Below, one piece after another: positions 1-12,679 of a stretch of 64,000 nt of DNA. The position numbers and the translations under genes were made by a program. The stretch is from NCBI RefSeq assembly GCF_029784155.1, contig NC_073691.1, positions 122,427,474 to 122,491,473 on the forward strand, read 5' to 3'. This DNA comes from Uranotaenia lowii. Its lineage: Eukaryota > Arthropoda > Insecta > Diptera > Culicidae. The notes under the pieces are model-generated. The model was not told the DNA's origin. It did not search any database and worked only from the letters and a program-made list of their open reading frames with translations. The stretch's first letter is position 1. Every line of letters begins with the position of its first letter.

Positions 1-30
1 ATAAATTACCGACCTGAAATTTTGGCGACG

Positions 31-790
31 ACTTTTAGCATGAAAACACGGACACGAATTGGAACTTTGAACGTTATTAAACCTTGCCCAACAAGGCAAG
101 CTGGCTAAACTTGCTAGAGAAGCTAGCCGCATCAAGCTTGAAATTCTGGGACTGAGCGAAGTCCTTTGGACTACTGCTGGAGAACACAATACACCGTCCG
201 GGCAAGTCCTACTTTACTCTGACATACGAGGAGAACACGCTACTCAAGAAGAGTTGGTTTCGTGTTAAGCCCGCAGGCTCATGCGGCCCTCATTGGATGG
301 GACCGATAAACGGAGGAATAATCGTAGCCAGATTTAGAACACGGGTTAGAAACCTTACAATGGCCCAGTGTTATGCGCCGACTGACGTTAGTGGTTTTCA
401 TGAGAAAGGGCAGTTTAACAGTCGACATTCAAATCCACTTAGGTGACTATAACGCAAAAGTTGGCTCCGACAATCAGGACCTTGAGCACATCATGGGACG
501 CTATGGTCTAGAACAGATGAGCAAAAATGGAGAGCTGTTTACAGAATTTTGTGGCAACAACAACATGGTTATCAGTGGATCGCTCTTCTCCCATCGACCT
601 ACACATAAGGTCACTTAGGTATCCCGAGATCGTCGATCAAATTGACCACATATGCATCAGCCGGAATGGAGAAGGAGCCTTTTTAAAGTCCGCATTAAAA
701 AAAATCGATTACATTGACCAACACCTCGTGCTTAGTGAAATAAATACGACTGAGAGTTGCAAGTGTCCCGCGGCGCTAGGAAATAGTCAG
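31..790 (+). pseudogene. RTE-like non-LTR retrotransposon endonuclease relic
   Basis: Broken apurinic-like endonuclease (EEP fold) domain of an RTE-type retrotransposon, the part that nicks target DNA. Across three frames one can read RIGTLNV, ILGLSEVLW (catalytic Glu region), VQIHLGDYNAKVGSDNQDL (the GDxNAKVG motif), NGELFTEFCGNNNMVISGSLF and IDHICIS. The segment 373-618 keeps GDYNAKVG; 527-871 continues in another frame to IDHICISRNGEGAF. Frame changes and stops occur about every 100-200 bp and no reverse transcriptase follows, so it is an inactive 5' fragment. The window edge may cut its start. The 3' ends at 7930-8163 and 23527-23600 could come from the same family, but no overlap proves this. 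Confidence 0.7.
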
Positions 791-1592
791 ATGTCGGTAC
801 AACGTTCATCGCACAGTGGTTCAAAATTTAAAAAAAAATTGGCAAAAATAAATAAAAAGCTTTTTTGTTAAAGATTGTATGCGGAAAGATGAAAAAATAT
901 TTTTTTTTTAAGTTTGCAATTTTTTCTCTGAAAAATGTCTAAGCCATAGCTGTCATGAGTTCGGTTCCAGTTCATTTCCAGCAAAAAAAATTATCATGTA
1001 GGAAATTCCACCCGAAGGATACATAAGCGAAGTATCAACAAGAGGCAAATTCAGTAAGATGCCAGAAAAAATGAAGCCAGACGAAATACAAAAAAAAAAT
1101 TTTTCTTCGTATGGTTGCGCCTCATTTGGACGCCTTTGGCATTTTCCAAGAATTTTTCCCGCCAACCCTATAGGATCAACCAATGCTATTGTATTGCTTT
1201 TAAAGGGTTATACCAGTTTCTGCACCAATGCGTAGAAGATAGTTTCTGATATCTTCAAATGAAAATTGTTAATTTATCACGTACAAACATTGCGAAAGAG
1301 TTAAGAAATTTCTGAAAAAATGAAAGCTCTGATTTGAGCTGCAAAATGAAAAATTTAATTCTCAATACTACTAATATCTCGGATTTAGAAAAATGACTGG
1401 ATAGATGTTTTCTATGTTTTTCATGTTATCAGTAATCGTCTGGTTTGAGCTTCATCGAAAAATATTTTCCTAATTGGAAAGTATCATGAAGTTTTGAAAA
1501 GTAAAATGAAAAATTAAAAAAGTTAAACAAAATTATCAAATTTAAATTCCATGGAGATACAGATATAAGATTTTAAGAATTCATAACATAAA
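791..1592. other. AT-rich spacer, nothing assigned
   Basis: About 800 bp of AT-rich sequence with many A and T runs. The only open frames are short (minus 953-1183) and resemble nothing I recognise. It ends at the target duplication of the LTR element that follows. Confidence 0.5.
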
Positions 1593-1597
1593 ATCAG

Positions 1598-2045
1598 TGT
1601 TCAATTATCGCCCCTGGCGGAATCAGCGATAGCATCAGAGTTTCTCTTATGGTTGAAATAAACGCTCACTCATTCAGATCATTACGAACCAGACTTAGTG
1701 GACTGTATTTTTACTTAATTAATTACAATAAAGCAGACTTCGACACAATCTGACTATGGTCTTCATGGCCTCTAACTAGCCCATTCTGGAATCTCTTACA
1801 CTCGCCTCAAGGGCCTCTCACACAGGCCACTCGGGCCGCTTACTTATGATCCTTACTCAAGGATGGCTGGTCGGGAAAAGAGATCGAACCAAGGACCAAC
1901 TTCGGCTCGACCCTGATAGGATCATCTTCGGTCCCGATGATACCCGATGTTTTTGGTGCGCAAAATTGCCGTTAAAGCCAGCAGCATGGCGATGCTTTTA
2001 CTAGGTCCTTTTGAAGCTTAGAGTGGTTCAACTCGTTCCAGAACA
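1598..2045 (-). repeat. 3' LTR of the minus-strand element
   Basis: 448-bp terminal repeat, TG...CA ended with 5-bp inverted tips TGTTC/GAACA. It is the downstream LTR because the primer-binding site lies beside the other copy. It carries about 20 bp extra relative to its partner near 1735-1765, where the sequence reads CAGACTTCGACACAATCTGA. Confidence 0.85.
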
Positions 2046-2059
2046 TTCCGCCCGCCTTG
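2046..2059 (-). other. Probable polypurine tract
   Basis: On the minus strand, just before the 3' LTR, the sequence is purine-rich with two C interruptions (AAGGCGGGCGGAA). This is the expected site for the plus-strand primer in an element read on the minus strand. Confidence 0.55.
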
Positions 2060-3269
2060 AAATACGACGGGACGTACGAATTTCGAAACCTGATTTCCAT
2101 CGATTTGCGCCGCCCGCCGTGACTGTGCTGTCTGCCGTACGTCGGATGTTGCAGAGTGTAGAACCTCCGCCCGCCGTTCACCACACCAGGTTCACCAGAT
2201 CTGGCGCCCTTTGATGACACGTAACGTTTTCTTGACCTTGTTGTTTGGATGCCATGCAACCACTTGTCAACCACTCTCGTTGCCCGACTTCGTCTAATAG
2301 CTCTGATTCTGGGTGTGTGAAAAAGGAAGTAACTTTTTAACTTTTTATTTAAGCATACTTGACCTTTGAACGTGAGCACTGATCTGATTCCCATGACCAC
2401 GATCAGCGCTCCAATGCTGACTCAGTGCTGACTTGAAGCTCGAATTCTGCCTCCGTCAGTTTTTCAGCCCATAATCGTCCTTTTACACCATCCAACGGTT
2501 GAGCAAAACGTTTTAGTTCCCAGACTGACTCAAATCATACTCATACTCAAATCTTATCAGTGCTCAAATTGCTGCTATGGCTTCCGAGTACTGCCTCGAC
2601 ACTTCTGCGGTATTAATAACGGTGACCTGATTTTTCCTACATAGCTCCATAGCAACTTCGCGTTCTCGACGAAGGAACTCTCGAGTTGCTATCAACCAGC
2701 TGTAGCACGACTGGCTCACGCTTCCTGGCACCATTGCGACTGCTGAAGACGCCTCGAAAACCCGATCGTGGAAGCTCTGCACCACTGGATGCCTTGCCGA
2801 CCGTAGATTCGACGATGCCTTCGGAGATATCACCGTAACATTGTCGGAATACATCACTCTTCGCACCAATTTCTGACCAACCAGTTTTGGTCCTTTCTTC
2901 ATTCCATGAGACATCTCGAAAGTCAAAGATGAGAACAAAACTTCCAGGAAAGATGCAAACCTGTCACCACAAAAAAACACGGAATGAGAATTAATGGTCC
3001 AGCAACGCAACGCAATCCATTCAACAGAAACTCACATCATACAGACTGACATACTGGCTCCTAAACCAATTCTATTTAACAAACTCAGCACGACTTTGTT
3101 TCAATCAACAGACTCAACTTGATCCAGCCTGCAAACTTAACATAATCTCATCATCAGCATAGCTGACTCTACACACGTATCAATCCGACACATCATCATC
3201 GCTCTTAGTACCTTTCATCAGGGCAACATTCACTGATAAACTGACAAATTATGCTATTCGTATCAAATA

Positions 3270-3596
3270 TTCTGATTCGATTAGGGTCTTCTGGATAGCA
3301 AACGATAAAGATGGGCTACTGATCCAAATGATTATTCATTCCCTACAGGCTGTAATACAATTCAGCTAGTTATTTCACCAATTTGACTAAACCTCGTGCG
3401 AGATGTAAATGCGTGTCCTAGACCCAACGCGTCTTTAGAGACAGTGTCTAGGATGGGCCTCTGATCCCAATGATCAGGCATTCCCAGCAATCAATGGATG
3501 TGTACATGCGTGTCCTAAACCCAACTCGTCATTCTTAGTGACGGTGTCTAGGATGGGCCTCTGATCCCAACGATCAGGCAATCCCAGCATGGAATC
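3270..3596. repeat. Tandem repeat inside the LTR element
   Basis: Two good units of about 100 bp share TGTCTAGGATGGGCCTCTGA and a following ATCAGGCA(T/A)TCCCAGCA. A more diverged third unit lies at about 3285-3350 (GATGGGCTACTGATCCAAAT). No coding frame runs through the units. Confidence 0.65.
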
Positions 3597-6428
3597 CTTG
3601 CGACTTCAATTGTCACAAGTCCAATGAATTGACGCATACAACTCAAAATGTCTCAAACTGAACCATCCTGTAACCTTTCTTTTAGAACCCTAAAGCTGTC
3701 CAGTAACCAATTCTTACAACCAAAAAATCCTCACACGAGGTAGAATAACAATGAAGTAGCCAATAGTTTCGCAAATTGTTCATTACCAATCAAACTGATT
3801 CACAACTAAAGGATAAACTAACGCATTCCATGGCGCACCCAACCGAAGTAATCAGGCTCTTTTTCAGCTGACAAAGAATCTTCCAACTTCCTTCAAAACC
3901 CGTATGAAGGGCTTCCAGTTCTGCTTTAGTAGACAGCCTGCTTTGAAGACTGAGAGACCGACTCATCACTCTATGTCTTTTCCATCAAGATCAACTTTAC
4001 TGAAAAATTATTCGTACTTCTAAAACTGATCCCACTGATCAGCAATCTCAACAATGACTCATTCCATAACGAGAAACACCTGAATTCTTTTTCAGGTCAC
4101 AACTCCAACTAATGGCCACAACTATCACAAGTCCTTTAGTTTGACTTGACTAACGACTTAACTGAATTAAGTAATCGCAAATCTATTCAATGTAACTCCA
4201 AATGTTACTCTACGGACTATGGCATGGCCACTTTAGTCTCTAAATCACTATCACATAAATATATGACTGTGGAAGAGTCACTCTTGATCCTTCTGATCAG
4301 AACACACGAGATGACTTTAATGTTCCTTTGATACAGTTACCGACTCAACAATCACATTTAATGGCCACCAAAATACGACCCAACACAAACTGTATATATA
4401 TATGTATCTACAGTCTTCATTCGATAATTTAACACAAGAAATCTCATGAGAGTATTTATTTCTATAACACGAAAGCACTATCGCTTAACGATTCACACAA
4501 AAAGAAAGCTTTCATATTTATTTTGGCAAACACAAAAAATCGCTTGCTTATGGCTTGAAGACTCAAACTCAATTACTTGAATAACCGGCTATTAATGGTA
4601 TCAATTATTCTAAAATACTATCGATTGTATCTATCTCCTTGATCAATTTGACACATAAAGTTTCTTTATCAGATAATCACCGAACAAAATTTATTGTAAG
4701 CTTATCGCATGGTACATGCAATGCAAACTCCTTTTGAAATTATTGTGAGATTTAAGATTCGAAATGCTATCTGAAATTCATGTGAACCGTGTTCAGTACA
4801 AAGATGGCAATATTTCAGATTCATTATAATCTCTTAATTTAGCAGTAGTTCACTTAATCGTTCTCAATTGATTGTGATTCATTATTTTGCGATCACTTTC
4901 ACGTCGAAGGAATGCCAAGAATGGATATTTGTAATGCTTACGTTTGACATATGGTAATTACAAAACTAATTACAAAAACAAATTTCGAGTAACAAGATTT
5001 TTTCAATATAACGAAATCAAACCAGCGTACCTTGGAACTCCGTGGTGAACTTCAAGGGTAATTCTCGAGGGTTGAATATCGACACCAGGACCAATGTTGT
5101 TGTTTTTCCTGTCATTACTTGGGTTCCAGCCTCTCTCGCTTCCGCAGCACCGCAAATAAGTAAATCCTTGACATGGGGTACTATTTGAGTTCGAGGAGAC
5201 ACTCTTGGTGGAAATATCCTGATTAATTTCCAACCATCATTCAACATTAACTAACATGGCTGCAGACTAGCTCGCATGATTCGGTACTGTTTCCTCGACG
5301 TTTTTTGACTTCCGCTTCGGTTGGACAATTGACAAAATTGGAACCATCTTACTGTCATTCGATTCAGCGAAGCCTGTGCTAACCTTCTGTTCCAACTAAG
5401 GCTCTCCTTCGGTTGACTGAAATTAGAAGTTTTTTTTTAACTTCTTTTTTTAGCCAAAAGAACCTATTTACCAAACAAATTCCCCTGAGGCAGGTAAACG
5501 CTGAACACACGACGAATAAAGGGGTAAGTGATCTTTTATTTATAGAGCTCCTTTCCACAAAAATTATCTGAATTGATAACAACACTTATTATTTGGCAAA
5601 ACAAGGTCTTAAAGCAACGAACCACATTTTTCACATTGACGTGTTAATGTTTTATTTCGATTTTGCTTTTCGACGTTCTTGACGTTTTTGACGTTCTTGT
5701 ACTATTTTCCATCCGATCGTTATTTTCAAACCAATTATTATAGCAATGTAGTGGGCTCATGAAAGCAACAAAGGGCTCATGACTAGCAACCGGATAGTGA
5801 TTCCTACATTTTTTCGGAATGCTTGCCACAAACTTCTATGTTGATGCATGAATATGAATATGCAAACCAGAACTATAAACGACATCTATTGGCTATTTGA
5901 AGAATCTATGGAATGTGCAGAATCTTTAATTTCCATCGACCAATGTCCATCGAACATAGTAACGACAAGATGGACAATATTTGGAGCATTGACCACGCCT
6001 CGATGAATTATAGCAACTTTGGCAAATCAAGAAAGAGTCATTCAATTTTTTTTTATGCCTTTTCGTTACACTCTACCGATGTAAGCCATTAGAAATTCGT
6101 CTATTGAATATACTTAACCGTGAATTATCAATAATTTCCATGACAAACAACATTCAAACAGCACGTTCGTATTCAATTAAAGAGTAGAAAATGTAATTCA
6201 ACAAATTTTAAGGAAATTTGTGGAAACTATTGTGAAGAATAAGTGTGGATATTCCTAAGCGCTACTCATCGAACTTACTGCACAGTTGAGGATGATTTAA
6301 AAAACGATTTATCGACTCAAAATCCTTCAATCTCAAGTACCTTAGTACATCTGACACACGTCGGACACTTTTCTCACACAATCTCACACACGTACCCTGA
6401 TGCTACTAGATCGCACGGCTATTCATTT

Positions 6429-6446
6429 ATCCGGCTCGAAGGACCA
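6429..6446 (-). other. Primer-binding site complementary to tRNA-Tyr
   Basis: On the minus strand this reads TGGTCCTTCGAGCCGGAT, one base from the LTR. That is complementary to the 3' end of an insect tRNA-Tyr (acceptor strand CTCGAAGGA plus CCA). The tRNA match is recalled knowledge; the TGG start and its position are seen directly. It sets the element's orientation. Confidence 0.8.
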
Positions 6447-6447
6447 A

Positions 6448-6877
6448 TGTTCAATTATCGCCCTGACGGATTCAGCGATAGCATCAAAGTTTCTCTTATG
6501 GTTGAAATAAACGCTCACTCATTCACAACATTACGAAGTAGACTTAGTGGACTGTATTTTTACTTAATTAATTACAATAAAGCGACTATGGCCTACATGG
6601 CCTCTAACTTGCCCATTCTGGCATCTCTTAAACTCGCCTCAAGGGCCTCTCACACAGGCCACTCGGGCCGCTTACTTATGATCCTTACTCAAGGATGGCT
6701 GGTCGGGAAAAGAGATCGAACCAAGGACCAACTTTGGCTCGACCCTGATAGGATCATCTTCGGTCCCGATGATACCCGATGTTTTTGGCGCGCATAATTG
6801 CCATTAAAGCCAGCAGCATGGCAATGCTTTTACTAGGTCCTTTTGAAGCTTAGGGTGGTTCAACTCGTTCCAGAACA
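6448..6877 (-). repeat. 5' LTR of the minus-strand element
   Basis: 430-bp terminal repeat matching 1598-2045 along its whole length. On the minus strand it is the upstream LTR and would hold the promoter. The 184-residue plus-strand open frame 6243-6797 only reads antisense through this LTR and is not a gene. Confidence 0.85.
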
Positions 6878-6882
6878 ATCAG

Positions 6883-7929
6883 GTTATATTCAAAACCACA
6901 ATTCAATGTCTCAAATCTGAGTTGTACTTTCAAATCAAGTTTTAAGAAGAAAAAAAAAAGAAATGAAAAAATTAGATTCAAAGCTAAGAGCCAAAGCAGG
7001 AATTGCACCAAATATGTGTTTCGACTTAATATCTTTGAAATACAATAAAACGTTTTAATGAGATATTCAGTATGATTCGCATCAGACAAAAAATTGTTTT
7101 CAAATTTGTTATTCTAAATGTGAGAAAAGTTTCAAACTTCATTCAATGCCCTCAAATCAAAAGGGGTATACCTAAGTGAAAAATGATCGGTTGAACAAAA
7201 AAAAAACAGGATAGAGATGTTTAAAACATAGAATCAGTTTACTTTGAAAAAAGTCAGATAAGGAATCTAAATAAGTTTAGTACCTTAAACAAAGATCCTG
7301 AGTTCTCAAAATTTAGAAAAACCATGAAACTATACTTCAGTAGCTGAAGAAACAACACAGGACTTGAAAATCTCAATGAATTGAATCTTAAAAAAGATAA
7401 CATTTATAACATAGAAATATACATAATAAGAGAATCACTCAATGACATTAGCACTTGAAACTCAACTATGAGATCGTTTCAGTGATGAAAATGATTTGAG
7501 AATGATCATTTGGAAAATGGTATGCTGAATTCAGTATATTTACTTGAGTAGAGGATATAATTTTGGTTCAGTATGTTGAAAATGTTTCAATTCGAATTTC
7601 AAATCTAAGACAAAAATTGGATGAAAAAACTTAGTACTGTCGATTGGTCCAATTTAAGCTACTACAGTTTAAAAAAGGAAGGAAAAGGGTTAAGAATGGA
7701 TAAACAAATGGAAATTTTAATAATAATGATTGAAAAGTGAAAAGTTATAATAATACCACACTTTAGAAACAAATTTCAAAATATTTTTCGAGAAGGTAAA
7801 CTTTTAAGTTAATCAGAGGTGTAAAGATAAAATATTGAAATTTGAAATTTGCAGAAGAAATTTTTTTAATGCATTTTTCATTGAACTCGTTTCAAAATCG
7901 ACATAAGAGATAACGACTGTTAAATTTTC
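6883..7929. other. AT-rich spacer, nothing assigned
   Basis: About 1 kb of very AT-rich sequence without a recognisable gene or terminal repeat. A minus frame (6850-7089) overlaps an AAG/A-rich tract and looks accidental. Confidence 0.5.
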
Positions 7930-8163
7930 ATTTATTTTATTTTTTTATTTACATAGTATTCCGTCTTACGACATAACTTGACGAACATAATTCCTAAAAT
8001 TCACTCGGTCCATGGCAACCGTTCTCCAATTTCTCGGGCACCCCACGTTCGCCAGATCACGCTCCACTTGGTCTAACCACCTCGCTCGTTGCGCCCCTGC
8101 TCGTCTTGTTCCTACCGGTTTCGTGGCGAACACCTGTTTTGCAGGACAGTCATTAACAGTCAA
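7930..8163 (-). pseudogene. RTE-like retrotransposon 3' end (C-terminal tail)
   Basis: A 65-residue minus frame reads NDCPAKQVFATKPVGTRRAG, RARWLDQVERDL, PRNWRTVAMDRVNFRNYVRQ, then stop. RWLDQVExDL followed by NWRxxAMDRxxFR is the typical C-terminal tail of RTE-type pol proteins in mosquitoes and other insects. After the stop the minus strand ends in an A-rich AAATAAAAAAATAAAATAAA tail, as expected for a 3' end. The rest of the element is missing, so it is a severely 5'-truncated insertion. A second copy of the same tail is at 23527-23600. Confidence 0.7.
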
Positions 8164-10560
8164 CAGTCATTGTTAAATTATCATAAAAACTAAATAATTC
8201 ACTTTAATTAGATGTAGACTATCAAATGAATCTACATGGTTTTATTTCAAGAAAAATCTTAAAATTTCTAAAGAGAAGCATAATTTGAACTAAAATCGAT
8301 CCTGTGTGTTTAGTAATCTTTGATAATTACATCTTATTAACAAAATTTATTGATACAAAACGTTTCCACTACTGAAAACATTGTAAATTATTGATTAAAG
8401 ACAATAAAAATACTTTTTTCCACTTTAATTTTCAGTTTCGCCAAATTCACGGTTTCGCCATATTCACGGTAAATTTTTTTTTGACCATGATAAAATCGAA
8501 AAACTACTGTAGTTTTATTAAAGTAATGTTAAAACTATTTTTCTCAGGAGGCCCCCTGAGCCGTGAAGCTCGGGGCAATAGCCCCTATTGCCCTCCTCCA
8601 TTAATCCGACCTTGCTTACATGTTTTTTCACATTCAAATTACACAGATTGTTAATTATTTTCCAACACATGTTGATTTTAAACATTTCCAGAATTATTAC
8701 GGTTCTTTCCCAAAATTTTCAATTAACCACTTATTAGACTCTGTGACGTGTGAATTTCATTGACCTAATATGACGACAGTGATAAACCTTTCTGGAACAG
8801 CAGCGAACTGGCTTCGACAACAGACTTTCGATAGATGAATGAGTAGGTTGTACGTCCGCAGATAATTAGTTTTCCTTGTTTCCCATCATGTAGCGCTCCA
8901 TCAACGGGAGATGATCCTTCACTAATCTTTACCTCCAGAGCAGGTCCCCAGGGGCCATCATCATTCGTGGCCGTCCGTCGTTTCTAATTACGTTTGGGTT
9001 TGACTTTTGGACTGTGTTAATAGAGTTTTTTTTATTGGTGCCTCTTTCGATGGATGCTCGCGCTAGAGCTAGTTAGTTGATATCTTTTGTCTTGGGCAGC
9101 TCACGGCGGATGGCGACCGTGAATAAAAGTTCTAATAGATGCGTATTCGGTTTCCTGCATTCCTTTAGCTCTCATGTTTTTCGGAAGCATGTCGTTGTGA
9201 CCACCATCTGAGCCGGTTTCGGGAGTTTTTTCTTTCTTTGAAAGGTTGGTGGATTTATTCCGATGACACCATCCAATCGTAACACGTTACTAATGTCAAT
9301 GAGCTGCCAGATGGCCACATGAATATTCTTCCCCGGCGATAGCCAAACCAAGTCATGTATCCGCCACTGCTCATCCTAAGCTATGCATGGGCATCTGAAA
9401 GCTATTCACATTTTCCAATATCTGAATCCAAATAAGATCACCTACGGGGTGTCAACGTGTATTTGGATGGTTTGAATTCATGGCATTCATATGTGTAGCC
9501 TAATTAGCGTTTAATTAACAGATGTCGACGCTTGTGTTTTAATTAGTTTCGGAAAAATTCAATCCCAAAGTGCGGTTTTGGTTTTCAATCTTTTCGGAAA
9601 GCTGCCATCGTTTGCGCCAGGCACCACATAATGGCAATCGATGTCAACACAAGTTTGGCTGGATGACTCTCGCTTTAAAATACGAAAACAATCTCGTTTT
9701 TTTGGAACCAGCTCGATCGGGAACGTCTCATAAAAACGGCTTGTGTCGCATCGCATCATCATCATTATTCGTTCTTCATTCTGTCGGCTTTTTAACTGCT
9801 CGACTCCTAAATGCAGCTGCAGTTGAAACGAGACGCAACAATCGAACAGTGTCATGCATCTCCACAGATGGCATTTATGATGCGTTCTTCGCCAGCTCTC
9901 GAAAATGGCAGTGGAACGATGTGACCTGATTTTGTTTTTGTTTGTCGTTAGAAAACAAATACAGTTTGGAAAATGAGACTCGTTCGAGCATATGTTTTCG
10001 AACCCTATAAATAAATGATTGTATGTTTATGTTTGTCTGTCGAACAAGATTGTAAAACTTGGAGCATAATAATTACACGGAATGCAAGTTTTATGATACA
10101 TGGGAAAATATTAAGAGCTGGGAAATGATTTGAAGGTTTTTTTACTTTTTTGGGAAAAAATCGATTCATTAATAAAGTCCGAATTGGAGCTTTAGATTAT
10201 TGAGATTATAATTGTGAATAATTTATTTCTCAATGTAACAATACTCTTGAACGTCTATCCTGAGAATTGATTTATGAAATCGTAATTTTTTATGGAAAGT
10301 AAAGTTTTATTCAAATATGAATTATTGAAACGTATAGCAATACTAATAGCAAAAAAAAGGTAGTAATCCACTAAGCAACACAACAAACTGTGCTTAATTT
10401 CACTCAGACTAGATAACTCTAAGGCGACCCTCAAACCCCCACAGTTAAAAACTTGTGAAAAAAAGGTAAAAATTTCATAAAAAATCAGTATTAGTTCTTG
10501 CAACACTTTTAAAATTAAAAATTTATTGGAAAAAACAATTTTAAAAAATATTTTATTTTT
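8164..10560. other. Spacer, no gene assigned; short GC-rich island
   Basis: No recognisable gene. A GC-rich patch at 8545-8615 (GGCCCCCTGAGCCGTGAAGC, then GGGGCAATAGCCCC) stands out in AT-rich surroundings and resembles the end of an unidentified dispersed repeat. The 8750-9930 stretch is more balanced in base composition and may be unique DNA. Open frames on both strands at 9559-9929 (98 and 119 codons) match nothing I know and are probably chance. Confidence 0.45.
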
Positions 10561-10562
10561 TA

Positions 10563-10595
10563 CTAGCTGACCTGGTGTGCTTTGCTACACCTTTC
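10563..10595 (-). other. Helitron 3' terminus with hairpin and CTAG
   Basis: On the minus strand the sequence reads GGTGTAGCAAAGCACACC, then AGGTCAGCTAG followed by T. GGTGT pairs with ACACC around a short loop, and the CTAG end lies a few bases downstream, as in Helitron 3' ends. A similar but damaged end occurs at 22303-22330. Confidence 0.7.
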
Positions 10596-12679
10596 AAAAT
10601 ATAAATGAAATTTTTATAGTTTTGAAGGTATTATTTTAAATCAAATCACAACATAATTCAAAAGAAACCGCTTTAACATGAGAGCTGTAGCTTTGTAATG
10701 CAATACAGACATCTTTATTCTTTATGTTCTCTGAATTATGATCTATGAATTTGTTTTCAAGATTTGATAATTTAAACCGGTTTTTGAAAGCTGCCTAAGT
10801 TCTTTGATTATTGAATTGGTATAATTTGTCCTTGCACTTTCTGCCAGAGGAGCTCACGAACTATACCATATGAATATTTTAAGTATCTAAAAAACGTCAA
10901 ATGGCTCATTTGGCTCCATTTGTTTGATAAGAGTTTTCGAGTTATGTAAATTAAAAAAATATAAACCTGACTTATTAAAAAACCCAAAAATCCTCACATA
11001 TAAAATAAAGTTCCAAAGGTTGATAATTTTTTAAGCTATAAAAAACATAATTATGGAGCCCCCTCCTTTCTTACCCTCTCCATACTGTAAAGTGTAAGGG
11101 TCTATAACAACCGTAGAAACATATCTCGTTACCAAATACCTTTTCATGCCATAGTTTATTCCATTTGCTGGCTTCGTTAGTATAAATTGAAAACTCATGC
11201 TTACAAAATTCTATTGGGCTCACCTCCCTCTTCCTATGTATGTACCTACTCACTGGAAGGAGGTCGGTGTGTCAAATAATCATTGAACCAAACCAAAATA
11301 ATTTTTTATGTCAAATTTTGCCCATTTGTTTGATAAATTTCTCGGATTTTGTAAAAAAAATGTATGTAAGCCCTCCTTTTCCATTCCTATATTCCCAATC
11401 CTTTCCTCCTACCGCAAGAAAGGAATCGTTTAACATAGAAATATTTCTCGTATTGAAATACCATCCCTTGTTAGAGATGTATTGGCTGCGATGGACTTAA
11501 CTTACTTTTCCGAACTCTATCTATTCTTTAAAGCTATCGATCTTATTCTGTAGACTATTTCTCAATCTGTTACTAATTTTTAGTTAGAGCAAGAAATGTA
11601 AACAGTACAAAGACAAATTCAATCTTGGCTCTTTCAACCTACTGGATTGAGCCGTTTCAATTGAATGATTATAAAAAATAAAAATACCATCCCACGCCAA
11701 ATTTGATTTTATTTGCTTAGTTAGTTCTTGAGTTTTGCATAGGCTTGAAACGGAGTCCATCCCTCCTTCCAATCTCCTCATTAAATGGAAGGTTGAGAAC
11801 TTAATATTTAGCTTAGCTTGATTGACTACTCACTCACATCCACCTTTAATCATTGAACCCGAAATGCTTTATTCATAGTTTGGAATTAAAGATTAAAATT
11901 GATCAGTTCCGTTCGTTTTCTGTAGTGTATTTTATTCAAGTTTTAATTTATCGGTATGACAATTGTATTCAATCAAATTCATATAGAATTCCATAATCGC
12001 AGGCGTGGCTCAGTAGAAGGAATTCCGCATTGCCAAAATTTAAACAAAAAATGAAAAGATTTTGTGATTAATCAACAAAACTCAAGACAATTAATAAATG
12101 GTACGAAATAAAAAAAAACTATTTTTTATTCTTCGATCAATAATCAATATATTCCCCAGGCTTAGTATAGATTTTGTCGTTTATAAAAGTTTACGCTTTG
12201 CTATAACGTGTTTATACACGTATCACCCTGCTTCTTAATTATTATAGAACACTGTATTGTCAGATGTCTAAAAATTCTTTCTGAATTATACGTGTTTTTT
12301 TATGTAGCTTTGTAGCTTTAAACGACCCTTTTTACCTTGTAAAACGATATGACTACAAAAGCAAAATTATTCACAGTAACCGTAACCGAGCTTGTAAGCA
12401 CACAAAAAAATCTTAGTTTATCAAAAAAAATAGTTTTGCATAACTTCAGGCGTTTTCTGCAAAAGTGCCTGAATATATGCTGCTTTCTATTCGCCTTGTG
12501 CACTTCCATCTGTACCGTTGAGCCGTCAACACGTACGCCGGAGCATCGTATCGTTGCTGTGTACCTGCAGGAACATTTTTACATTATTTATTTTTTCCTT
12601 ACCTGTTTTCAATCAGCACTTTTCAGTGCTAAAATTATTTTCATTTTCTTTTATTCATATTTTCTCTTTTCTTTCCAGC

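Larger units (their letters stand above)
1598..6877 (-). mobile_element. Complete LTR retroelement lacking pol (LARD-like)
   Basis: Two direct repeats (1598-2045 and 6448-6877) bound a 4.4-kb interior. Each starts TGTTC and ends GAACA. The 5-bp duplication ATCAG is present on both outer sides (1593-1597 and 6878-6882). A primer-binding site next to the right repeat puts transcription on the minus strand. The 5280-bp size would allow only a small coding set, and no gag, protease, RT or integrase motif is visible in any frame. The largest minus frames (1972-2400, 2564-3010, 5017-5247) are unrecognised. This fits a large non-autonomous derivative mobilised by an autonomous partner; BEL/Pao is a guess from the 5-bp duplication and primer. 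The LTRs differ by scattered substitutions and an indel near 1735-1765, so the insertion is not recent. Confidence 0.85.

Noticed and set aside
6243..6797. 184-codon plus-strand open frame
   Set aside because: It runs antisense through the 5' LTR (6448-6877) and its primer site; the same sequence in the other LTR is broken by an indel. Not a gene.
9559..9929. Overlapping frames of 98 and 119 codons on opposite strands
   Set aside because: No recognisable domain, composition suggests chance openness in a GC-balanced stretch.
12001..12035. tRNA-like GCGTGGCTCAGTAGAAGG
   Set aside because: Resembles an A box only; no B box or acceptor pairing downstream.
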